Part shown: in pieces, positions 26,683 to 34,537 of the stretch
Layout: each line of letters opens with the position of its first letter
Position numbering within the stretch: position 1 is the stretch's first letter
DNA from: Planctomyces sp.
Lineage (GTDB): Bacteria > Planctomycetota > Planctomycetia > Planctomycetales > Planctomycetaceae
Reading direction: 5' to 3'
NCBI GenBank assembly: GCA_016795105.1
Contig: JAEUIH010000002.1
Location: 62,001-126,000 of the forward strand
DNA: 64,000 nucleotides
Notes under the pieces: model-generated
What the model saw: only the letters and a program-made list of their open reading frames with translations
Database searches by the model: none
What the model was told of the DNA's origin: nothing
Program-made: the position numbers and the translations under genes

Positions 26683-29376
26683 ATGAAACGTCTCACGCTT
26701 TTGTCAATGTTTGCTATGCTGACCGTCAGCGGACTAAGTGCCAGCGGACAGGAGAAAGTGAACTTTGAAGATCATGTGAAACCGATCTTCAGAGACAAGT
26801 GTCTTTCCTGCCATAACACCAATAAGAAATCTTCTGACCTGGACCTGTCTTCATACTCCAGCATGATGCAGGGTGGGGCTTCCGGGGCTGTGATAGAACC
26901 CGGAAATTCAGGTAACAGTTATCTGTACATGTTGATGTCTCACCAAAGTGAGCCATACATGCCACCAAATTCGGACCGTGTTCCGGATGAGATGCTGGCA
27001 ACTGTACAGAAGTGGATTGATGGAGGTGCACCTGAAACCGCAACTTCTAAAGTGATGTTGCCGAAGAAGCCGGGTGCAGACCTGAGCGTGAGTGTCACGG
27101 CTGGTGTTCGTCCTGAAGGTCCCCCACCACTGCCGGATGTTCTTAATCTTGAACCTGTCGTAAAGACAACTGCAACCACCGCCGTGTCTGCGATTGCCAC
27201 AAGTCCCTGGGCGAAACTGATCGCGGTCGCCGGCCAGAAGCAGGTGATTCTGTATCACAGCGAAACCATGGAGCCACTCGGCGTTTTGCCATTCCCTGAA
27301 GGGCAGGCTCGAGTCCTGAAGTTTAGCCGCAATGGCAGTCTGTTACTGGCGGGCGGTGGACACGGTGCCTCAAAGGGGCTTGCCGTCGTCTGGAATGTGA
27401 AGTCAGGTGAACGAGTCATGGAAGTTGGTGACGAGCTGGACGAAGTTCTGGCGGCCGACATTAGTGCTGATCAACAGCTTGTGGCCGTTGGAGGCCCGGG
27501 AAAGATTGTTCGAGTCTACAACACGAACACTAAGGAACTCGTTTACGAAGTTCGAAAGCATACTGACTGGATCTATTCGCTTGAGTTCAGCCCTGACAGT
27601 GTGTTGCTCGCAACATCTGACAGAAACGGGGGCGTTCATGTCTGGGAATCTCATACGGGGCGCGAATATCTGACTTTGCCTGGCCACACCGCAGCTGTGA
27701 ATTCTGTGTCCTGGCGGTCGGACGGCAATGTGCTTGCAACCGGAAGTCAGGACACAACGATCAAGTTATGGGAAATGGAGAACGGTGGTCAGATTAAATC
27801 CTGGGGAGCTCATGGTGGCGGAGTGTTCTCTGTCGAGTTCTGTCGGGATGGTCGAATCGTTTCCAGTGGACGTGATCGAGTCACAAAGCTTTGGGACCAG
27901 AACGGGGCAGCTGTTCGTGATTTCGAAGCCTTCAATGATCTTGCCCTTCAGGCGACTCATTGTGATGAAACAGATCGCGTCATCGCAGGGGACTGGACCG
28001 GGGAAATTCGAGTCTGGAATGCGGCCGACGGAACTCGGCTTGGGACTCTGAGTACCAATCCGCCACTGCTTGAAGAACGTGTTGCAATGGCTGAAGCACT
28101 CGTTGCGCCAGCTCAGCAGAAACTAACAGAAGTACAACAGCTTCATCAGACAGCCGCTGCGGCAGTTGCAGCTCAGCAGGCCAAAGTTGATGTTGCCACC
28201 AAAGTCATGGCGGACACTGCAAAGAAGGCAGCTGATCAGGCAGCAGTTGTTGCAGCCTACGAACCAAAAATTGTTGCTGAACTACAGAAAGAGAAGTCTT
28301 TAGTCGAATCGTCTGCCGCATTGGAAAAGGCAATTCCGGAGATCAGGGCCGCCGCGGAAAAAGCAACCGCCGCATCCGGAACTACACCTGCGGACGAAGA
28401 ACTCAGGAAGCTGGCTGAGACATTGACGGCTCAGGTCGCTGCAAGGACAACGTCTCTGCAGGAAATGACAAAGTCTCTGGAGGTCACCAAGGCTGCCATC
28501 GTCGCACTGAACGCTGAACTGGAGACTCACAAACAGACTCTTCAGGTGGACGAACAAGCCGCGGTTGCTGCCAAAACCGCTGCCGATACAGAATCCGCTG
28601 CAATCGTGCCTCTTCAGCAGGCTGCAGCGATGACAGAAGCAAATGTTGCGACTGCAACGGCAGAAGCCAATCGAGTGAACGGACTTGTGTCCCGATGGCG
28701 AAATTATGTGGCTCTGCGAGATGAACTGGCATCACTGAATGCCGCTGTCGCAGCAAGGGATCAGATACAGCTGAAGTCACTCGAAACAGAAGCAGTCGTC
28801 ACCGAGAAGACTCAGCAGATCGTGACTGCAGAACAGACGGTTCAAACAGCAGCAACCACGATGACAGCAGCTGATCAGATGATGAAAGCTCTGTCTGAAA
28901 AAGCTGCAGAACTAGAACAGCAAAAGCTGGTTCAGGAACAAACGCTCGCGAAAATTGAGATGGCACTCCCAATGATCAAGTCGGCTTTTGCTCAGGCTCA
29001 GGCGGCCGTAAATCTGCTGCCGGGAGATGTTGAAATTAAGACATCCGCAGATGCATTGGCAGCTGTGGCCGACAAACAGGAAAAGGGCATTGCCGCAATC
29101 AAAGAGCAGGTTGTTGTTCTTGCGGACGGAATGCAGAAAGCGAAAGCTGAAATGGAGACGGCGGCCCAGACAATCACAGCAGCTCAGCAACAGATCGAGC
29201 AGGCTGAGCAGATGGCTGCAAATCTGAAGACCGAAGTCACTCCACTTCAGGAAGAATTAAAGGCCCGACAGTCAGAACTTGCAGCCGCCGAACAGATTGT
29301 TCAGCAGGCCCAGCAGGTTGTGGAAAGTCGAAAAGAACAGATTCGTCCGCAATTGCAGCTGTCGAGCGTCAAGTAA
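26683..29376 (+). CDS. PSCyt1 cytochrome, WD40 propeller and long coiled-coil fusion
   Basis: 897 aa from ATG 26683 (signal MKRLTLLSMFAMLTVSGLSA). A planctomycete cytochrome C (PSCyt1) domain is first, with C40-L-S-C43-H44 and the distal IEPGNSGNSYLYMLM...MPP block. A WD40 propeller covers about residues 155-460, with repeats such as VNSVSWRSDGNVLATGSQDTTIKLWE. From about 465 to the C-terminus lies a 430-residue Ala/Gln/Glu/Lys-rich helical region predicted to be coiled coil. PSCyt1-WD40 fusions are known in planctomycetes. The long coiled coil suggests a stalk or multimerising rod in the periplasm. It follows the DUF1549/DUF1553 gene on the same strand and ends before a terminator. Confidence 0.92.
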   Translation: MKRLTLLSMFAMLTVSGLSASGQEKVNFEDHVKPIFRDKCLSCHNTNKKSSDLDLSSYSSMMQGGASGAVIEPGNSGNSYLYMLMSHQSEPYMPPNSDRVPDEMLATVQKWIDGGAPETATSKVMLPKKPGADLSVSVTAGVRPEGPPPLPDVLNLEPVVKTTATTAVSAIATSPWAKLIAVAGQKQVILYHSETMEPLGVLPFPEGQARVLKFSRNGSLLLAGGGHGASKGLAVVWNVKSGERVMEVGDELDEVLAADISADQQLVAVGGPGKIVRVYNTNTKELVYEVRKHTDWIYSLEFSPDSVLLATSDRNGGVHVWESHTGREYLTLPGHTAAVNSVSWRSDGNVLATGSQDTTIKLWEMENGGQIKSWGAHGGGVFSVEFCRDGRIVSSGRDRVTKLWDQNGAAVRDFEAFNDLALQATHCDETDRVIAGDWTGEIRVWNAADGTRLGTLSTNPPLLEERVAMAEALVAPAQQKLTEVQQLHQTAAAAVAAQQAKVDVATKVMADTAKKAADQAAVVAAYEPKIVAELQKEKSLVESSAALEKAIPEIRAAAEKATAASGTTPADEELRKLAETLTAQVAARTTSLQEMTKSLEVTKAAIVALNAELETHKQTLQVDEQAAVAAKTAADTESAAIVPLQQAAAMTEANVATATAEANRVNGLVSRWRNYVALRDELASLNAAVAARDQIQLKSLETEAVVTEKTQQIVTAEQTVQTAATTMTAADQMMKALSEKAAELEQQKLVQEQTLAKIEMALPMIKSAFAQAQAAVNLLPGDVEIKTSADALAAVADKQEKGIAAIKEQVVVLADGMQKAKAEMETAAQTITAAQQQIEQAEQMAANLKTEVTPLQEELKARQSELAAAEQIVQQAQQVVESRKEQIRPQLQLSSVK

Positions 29377-29425
29377 ACGACGGTAAAGAAGCCGCTTGCT
29401 TCAGGCGAGGGAGCAATCATTCATA

Positions 29426-29462
29426 AACGCCTGCTGGAGTCCTCTCTATCAGGCGTTCTTTT
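29426..29462 (+). terminator. Probable terminator after the PSCyt1-WD40 gene
   Basis: AACGCCTG (29426-29433) pairs with CAGGCGTT (29450-29457), an 8-bp stem with a 16-nt loop followed by CTTTTA. It lies between convergent genes and may serve both, since the opposite strand has a TTTA run. Confidence 0.55.
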
Positions 29463-29507
29463 ACAGTTGAATCCGCGATACCACTGATTCCACTGCGGAA
29501 GCCACCC

Positions 29508-31166
29508 CTATTGAACTCGGTCGACCGCTATCGCCGCTCGATAATCAGCCCTCGACTCATGGTAAAGCCTCAATGCTTCAACAGATTTCTCCGCGGATTC
29601 CACAGAGTACTGTTCACGCAGAGTGACTTTAAGCATATCCGAAGCACCGGCATCCAGCAGTTGTCGCTCACGGATCGCAAGGTCTTCAGCTTTATCAACG
29701 GCCTCTTCTGTGAACTGAACCTGTTCCCATGCCGAAATCAACGCGGCATATGCCATTTGGACATCGACAACGATCTTGTCCTGAGTAATGCGGCGTTTGG
29801 CCGCGATTTGAGCAACCTTCGCCTCAATTTCGGCCATCTTGCCGCGAGCCTTGCGTCGCTGCAGGGGAACGTCCACGTAAATGCCGGCCTCACCATCAAA
29901 CTGTGATTTATCGCGTTTGCTGCTGGTGGGTTGTCCGACATCCTGCGAGCCGACCAGTAGGGCATCAACTTCCGGCTGCATCTGATTGCATGCTTCGGTG
30001 TAATCGATATCGAGCTGACGGCGTGTCAGATCAAGGTATCGAAGTTCGGGACGATTTGAAACGGCTTCATTCACATCTCGCTGAAATGCTTCTTCGTCAA
30101 TCTCATTTGCAACTGGAAACCCTGGGGTCTGATCTTCGCGAAGCAGAATGGGGTTTCCGGCTGAATCTCTCCAGAATACGGATAACTTCGCAGCGGTCTG
30201 CTGAACTTTGCGACGAGTATCTGCAACTTTCGCTTTGCGGATAGCCACGAGTCGTTCGTTATCGATCTTCTCCTGGGGATCGATCAGGCCTTCCTTCACC
30301 TGTGCTTCAATTCGCTCCGTACGTTCTGAGGCCAGATCGAGGATGCGCATTGCAATCTTGTGATTTTCGCCGGCGGCAACCCAGTCCCAGTATGAATAGG
30401 AAGCATTCTGAACGAATGTTATCAACTGAGCCTGAATTTCAGGTTCAGCGAGTTGGCGTTCAAGATTCGCTTTCCACAAATCCGCGCGACGCTGGTCGAT
30501 CCCGCGATTCCTTGCCAGCGGAATCTGCACGCCTGTCTTGAACTCACCACCGTCGTTTGTGTTTCGTTCGAGGTACCAGGGCTCGAAGGAACCGCGGCCA
30601 ACTCGATATCCGGCAAAGACTTCACCGCCCCACATGGTTGGCTGAACAATTCCAATACTGTTGCGATAGTTTTCGTAGAATCCTGTTGGACTGTTTTCAG
30701 TCGCGGCCTTCAGTTTCGTATCGAATGCCCCTGAAGCTCCGATCTGCTGACCAATCGCAATGTTACGCGCAAACATCGCGGATCGAAGCAATGGATAGCT
30801 GCTATAAACTGAACCGAGTACATCGTCGAGACTCACAGTTTCTGCATTCAAATCTGCGGGAGACGCTGGCTTCTCAGTATTCGGTGGTGTCTCAGTATTC
30901 GGTGGTGTCTCAGGCGAGTTCCGCAACTCGACTTCTTCTGACGAGCCATTCTCCTGAAACGTGGCTGCAGTCAGGGTGATCTCGCCACGTTCTTTCGATT
31001 CGCTATTGGGGGCATCGTCCTCTGGAACAGTGCCATGAGCCACCGCGCTCACGGACGAAGTCGACTCGTCGTGCTTCGTGAGCTTCTGCGTCGCAGATTG
31101 ACACCCTGTGCAGACGATCGCAAAGGCAATGCATATTGAAATTAGATTCTTCATCAAATCAGTCAT
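29508..31166 (-). CDS. TolC-family outer-membrane lipoprotein
   Basis: 552 aa. The N-terminus MTDLMKNLISICIAFAIVCTGC ends in a lipobox-like VCTGC, so it is a lipidated outer-membrane protein. A disordered Ser/Glu/Thr-rich region follows, including the sixfold residue run NTETPP twice (an in-frame 18-nt tandem repeat at 30873-30908). The C-terminal 400 residues are the paired helices of the outer-membrane efflux (OEP/TolC) family, for example RADLWKANLERQLAEPEIQAQ and NEAVSNRPELRYLDLTRRQLDIDY. It would form a trimeric channel. No adaptor or pump is adjacent; the second TolC gene is 21 kb away. An in-frame ATG at 31154 is an equally good start. Confidence 0.87.
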   Translation of the reverse strand: MTDLMKNLISICIAFAIVCTGCQSATQKLTKHDESTSSVSAVAHGTVPEDDAPNSESKERGEITLTAATFQENGSSEEVELRNSPETPPNTETPPNTEKPASPADLNAETVSLDDVLGSVYSSYPLLRSAMFARNIAIGQQIGASGAFDTKLKAATENSPTGFYENYRNSIGIVQPTMWGGEVFAGYRVGRGSFEPWYLERNTNDGGEFKTGVQIPLARNRGIDQRRADLWKANLERQLAEPEIQAQLITFVQNASYSYWDWVAAGENHKIAMRILDLASERTERIEAQVKEGLIDPQEKIDNERLVAIRKAKVADTRRKVQQTAAKLSVFWRDSAGNPILLREDQTPGFPVANEIDEEAFQRDVNEAVSNRPELRYLDLTRRQLDIDYTEACNQMQPEVDALLVGSQDVGQPTSSKRDKSQFDGEAGIYVDVPLQRRKARGKMAEIEAKVAQIAAKRRITQDKIVVDVQMAYAALISAWEQVQFTEEAVDKAEDLAIRERQLLDAGASDMLKVTLREQYSVESAEKSVEALRLYHESRADYRAAIAVDRVQ

Positions 31167-31564
31167 CCATGACTCAAGCGATCTAACGATTAGCCATCGT
31201 TGGAATTCGTCTGTTCGTTTTCCGCCGCTGAACCGAGATCATCGTTGTGACCGGTGTTTCCCGCGTGATCCTGAGCGATCATTGTATTGGCCGAATATTC
31301 CATACAGATTGCCACGGAACTGCGTTGGAATTCCGATGGAATAGCACCAAAAAATAAGATCGTGCTTCTTTTTCAATGGCTTCCGAATGGGCTCTCAATA
31401 TGTGATTCCCGGTTCAGTCTGAGCGGCAGAATGCGCCGAATCTCGCGCTCTGGTTGATCCAGTCGCAAGATTGAGGCACAGTATGTTGTGTTTGTTCTGG
31501 ACTTGAGTACAAAATAGGCGATTTGATTTACAGGGGATCTGGTCTTGACTAAAGTCCCTCCCGT
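31167..31564. other. Intergenic region, no gene seen
   Basis: About 400 bp upstream of both the TolC-like gene (minus) and the glutamine-amidotransferase-like gene (plus). Only short open frames without supporting features are present. AT-rich patches around 31345-31370 and 31490-31545 are likely promoter positions, but no clear hexamer pair stands out. Confidence 0.3.
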
Positions 31565-31669
31565 CTTCAGGGGATCAATGATTTGATTCCCTGAAGAATG
31601 CCTGTGATTGGGGGTAGAAACAGTTTAAGACACCTGAAAATGGTGTCCCGACTTTTTGGACGAAGTCGG
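31565..31669 (+). promoter_or_regulatory. Structured leader: three consecutive hairpins before the GATase-like gene
   Basis: Hairpin 1 (31565-31596) has a 14-bp stem (CTTCAGGGGATCAA / TTGATTCCCTGAAG, one G-T pair) with loop TGAT. Hairpin 2 (31629-31647) is GACACC / GGTGTC with a 7-nt loop. Hairpin 3 (31648-31669), directly abutting, is CCGACTT / AAGTCGG with an 8-nt loop. The ribosome binding site AAGGGAAGGA follows at once, 22 nt before the start. There is no U-tract after hairpin 1, so it is not a plain terminator. It could be a regulatory leader or riboswitch-like element; no known class is recognised. Confidence 0.55.
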
Positions 31670-31691
31670 ACTTAAAGGGAAGGAACCTATA

Positions 31692-32558
31692 ATGAGTACA
31701 CGTCGACCAGTGATTGGGATTACCGGAGACTTTCGCCCTGAACGATATGACGGGGCGGCACTCAGCTGGTTTAATACCGGCTACTATGACAGCATAATCG
31801 CCGCAGGCGGCATGCCTGTGCTTCTTCCGCCGTTTGATTCGGAAGAACTCATCGTCCGCGCAATGGATATGCTCGATGGCATTGTGCTGGCAGGTTGTAA
31901 TCTCGACCTCGATCCATCTCGCATGAAGATGCATCCACATCCAGCGGTCAAGATTATGCCGAAACGCCGCGAGGACTTTGATCGTCGAGTCACTGAGATT
32001 GCCATTGAACGAAGAATGCCAATCCTGGCCATCGGTTCAGGTATGCAGCTGGTCAATGTGTTGTGCGGCGGAACGTTGTTCCAGCACATCCCTGAAGAAC
32101 TTCCGCGAGCACTCCACCATCGTGACCCGGTTGAAAAGAATCTACGGCACGTGCTGGAAATCGTTCCGGGTACGCGAGTTGACATGATTTATGGTCCGGG
32201 TGAAGTCCGTGTGAACAGCAATCATCACATGGCGATCAATGATCTGTCTTCTCGATTCCGAGTTTCAGCCACATGTCCTGATGGTGTGATTGAGGCCTAT
32301 GAATCCGTAGATGACAACTGGTTTTGTCTGGGCGTTCAGTGGCATCCGGAAAGCAACACAGCATCAGCCCTCGACCTTCAGATTTTTGAAGCATTTGTGG
32401 AATCAACTGTCCCTCAGGAAGCTGGCGTTCCGCTGCCTGTTGCGGCAGTATCGGTTGCGACCGTGTCGGAAGAGACTTACGAAGACGGCCCGCAAAGTGA
32501 GTCTGGGGACATGCCGGATGTAATTCCAATGTCTGCCTACATGCCACGGGCCGCATAG
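31692..32558 (+). CDS. Class I glutamine-amidotransferase-like protein (peptidase C26 fold) lacking catalytic Cys
   Basis: 288 aa with the fold of gamma-glutamyl-gamma-aminobutyrate hydrolases (PuuD-like): RPVIGITGDF at the start, GYYDSIIAAGGMPVLLPP, then DGIVLAGC, a block ending in GTLFQ, NSNHHMAI and finally GVQWHPES. The His and Glu of the catalytic triad are in the last block. The nucleophile elbow, normally G-I-C-R-G, reads A-I-G115-S-G (codon GGT at 32034), so the Cys is replaced by Gly. The protein is probably not an amidase and may be a binding or regulatory relative. The last 50 residues are Val/Ala/Glu-rich and unique. The ATG has a strong AAGGGAAGGA site. A terminator follows. Confidence 0.85.
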   Translation: MSTRRPVIGITGDFRPERYDGAALSWFNTGYYDSIIAAGGMPVLLPPFDSEELIVRAMDMLDGIVLAGCNLDLDPSRMKMHPHPAVKIMPKRREDFDRRVTEIAIERRMPILAIGSGMQLVNVLCGGTLFQHIPEELPRALHHRDPVEKNLRHVLEIVPGTRVDMIYGPGEVRVNSNHHMAINDLSSRFRVSATCPDGVIEAYESVDDNWFCLGVQWHPESNTASALDLQIFEAFVESTVPQEAGVPLPVAAVSVATVSEETYEDGPQSESGDMPDVIPMSAYMPRAA

Positions 32559-32613
32559 TGTTCAGAAGGGTTCACGGCGAACGGTCGGGATTTTTACAAA
32601 AGCAAGCGATTTC

Positions 32614-32643
32614 AGCCTCGGTTTTGAAAACCGAGGCTTTTTT
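32614..32643 (+). terminator. Intrinsic terminator after the GATase-like gene
   Basis: AGCCTCGGTTTT pairs with AAAACCGAGGCT around a central G (32614-32638; the real loop is probably TTTGAAA), followed by six T. The stem is GC-rich at its base. Confidence 0.88.
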
Positions 32644-32978
32644 CGTTATTTAGGAACTGAAAAAAACGATGGTGTGAGGAAAACGGTATCGATCGGGCGG
32701 GAAAGTCGACTCATGATGCCGTTTAAACCAGTCAACCTGAAACCTTTGCACAAACCTGGGGTGAAAATGTTGAACAGGGAATCAGGGGTGATACGATTCC
32801 AGTCCTGACCGGTGTAGCCAACTAAACAGATTCGGAATCGAAGTTGCATTGACTCGGATTTCACAATCAGAGTCCGAGTGATGTTGTATTTTGAATCTGC
32901 AGGTAGATACCGGTGAATCATTCTGCCACAGTTGGAAACGTTCCATTTCAAACTCATAGTCGATGTCAGACCAGGTCC
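32644..32978. other. Upstream region of the kinase gene with a 7-bp inverted repeat
   Basis: No gene is seen. A perfect inverted repeat, ACTCGGA (32852-32858) and TCCGAGT (32873-32879), with a 14-bp centre, lies about 100 bp before the kinase start. It could be an operator or a leader stem. An AT-rich TGTTGTATTTTG follows it. An in-frame GTG at 32913 with AGGT upstream is an alternative start for the kinase. Confidence 0.35.
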
Positions 32979-34427
32979 ATGCCGCCGATCAAATCGAAAG
33001 ACGGGCTCAAGAGTTACCTGCTGACCAGTCGGCTGTTGTTACCGAAAGAGTGGAACATCGCTGAAGGTGAGATTGCGGGTGTGCAGGGTGTTCCAGAGGC
33101 ACTGCAAATCCTGGAGCGTCGTCAGTTATTGACTCCGTTGCAGTCCGGACGGATTCTGAAGGGCGAAACGGAAGGGCTCGTCCTTGGTCGCTATAAGTTG
33201 CTGTATCGGAACGCCTCCGGAAGTTTTGCGAGGGTGTTCCGAGCGTCAACGGTGGATGACAACAAGGTCGTTGCCTTAAAGCTTTTGCGGGAACGCTGGG
33301 CAGACGATCCGAGGACGGTTGCCAGTTTCGAGCGGGAAGCCAGGATTTGCAAGAAGTTCGTTCATCCGAATATTGTGCCGATTTATGAGATTGGCAATGA
33401 GGGGCGATTTCACTACTTCACAATGGAATTTGTTGAAGGTGGAAATCTGCGCGATTTTCTGAAGATTCGTCAGCAACTCTCGCCAGTCGAGGCGACTCGC
33501 AGCATTTATCAGATTTGTTCAGCACTCGAGTACGCCCTGACGCTTGGGGCAACTCATCGCGACCTGAAGCTGACAAATGTGCTGATGAGCAGCACCGGAA
33601 TTGCAAAGCTGGTGGATTTCGGGCTGGCTGGCGCAGAATCGCCAACACAGGCTGGAACGAGTGATGATGTACAGAGAGCGCTGGAATATGCCTCGCTGGA
33701 ACGTGGCACAAATGCTCCACGCAACGATCCGCGCAGCGACCTCTTCTTTGCTGGTGCAATTTACTATGAATTGTTGACTGGTGTTTCACCATGGCCGCGA
33801 ACGAGTGATCGGGAGGAGCGGCTGCAGCTGAGTCGGTATGCAAACTATCGGCCCTTGCATCAGGTGGCTCCTGCTCTGCCTGCTTCGCTGGTGAAAGTCT
33901 GCCATCGGATGATGGAGATCAGCCCGGCATCCCGGTTTCAGTCGGCGGCAGAAACGAATCGTGAGCTGAGAGCAGTACTGGCGGAACTGGGCGAGCCGGT
34001 TGCAGAGCAGATCGGTCAGGGAGGTAAGCTTCAGATTGGTTTGAAGCCGGACTTCCACTTGTTGATCGCGGACGGAAACCGTAAGCGAAATGAGATTCTG
34101 CGACAGTACTTCGAAAAGCACGGGTACGACGTCACATTTGTAAAAGATTCGGAATCGGCCTTTAGTCGTCTGAAAGGCAACAAGCCGCCTGACGGTGTTC
34201 TCTTCCTGGCTGACGACGATGCCCTGCCAGTGCTCAATATCTTCCCGCAAATTCAGGCATATGCTCGATCTCTTAAGGTACCGTGCGTTGCGGTATTCTC
34301 GGCAGAAGATGCAGACGCCGTGAAATCCAAAGTGACGTCGACAAAGTACGGGGCGACCATGTTTCAGCCCACAACGGTCCGGGATATCCGATTGCACTTC
34401 GATGAAATTGGTGCAGTCACACGGTAA
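32979..34427 (+). CDS. Ser/Thr protein kinase with C-terminal degenerate receiver domain
   Basis: 482 aa from ATG 32979. The N-terminal 60 residues form a small helical module (SRLLLPKEWNIAEGEIAG ... LQSGRILKGE) often seen before planctomycete kinases. The kinase domain covers about 66-335. It has a degenerate glycine loop (NASGSFARVFRA), the VALKLL lysine, the catalytic loop HRDLKLTNVL, DFG in LVDFGLAGAES and a weak APE region. The essential Lys, Asp and Asn are present, so it is probably active. Residues about 360-480 have a receiver-like fold (LLIADGNRKRNEILRQYFEK ... YDVTFVKDSESAFSRL), but the phospho-Asp position reads Leu in DGVLFLADD. No membrane helix is seen, so it is cytoplasmic. 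Confidence 0.9.
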   Translation: MPPIKSKDGLKSYLLTSRLLLPKEWNIAEGEIAGVQGVPEALQILERRQLLTPLQSGRILKGETEGLVLGRYKLLYRNASGSFARVFRASTVDDNKVVALKLLRERWADDPRTVASFEREARICKKFVHPNIVPIYEIGNEGRFHYFTMEFVEGGNLRDFLKIRQQLSPVEATRSIYQICSALEYALTLGATHRDLKLTNVLMSSTGIAKLVDFGLAGAESPTQAGTSDDVQRALEYASLERGTNAPRNDPRSDLFFAGAIYYELLTGVSPWPRTSDREERLQLSRYANYRPLHQVAPALPASLVKVCHRMMEISPASRFQSAAETNRELRAVLAELGEPVAEQIGQGGKLQIGLKPDFHLLIADGNRKRNEILRQYFEKHGYDVTFVKDSESAFSRLKGNKPPDGVLFLADDDALPVLNIFPQIQAYARSLKVPCVAVFSAEDADAVKSKVTSTKYGATMFQPTTVRDIRLHFDEIGAVTR

Positions 34428-34537
34428 TTTGACGGATTCTTTGCGTTCTTTTGTCCACCATGTTACGCTGCGGTTCTCCGAAACGGGACGTCGTCCTCAG
34501 TTTCGGTGTTGGAACCTTCCCACTTCCCGCCCAGCTG

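Noticed and set aside
30873-30908. 18-nt tandem repeat in the TolC-like gene as a phase-variation site
   Set aside because: The unit is a multiple of three and has only two copies, so it changes linker length rather than frame.
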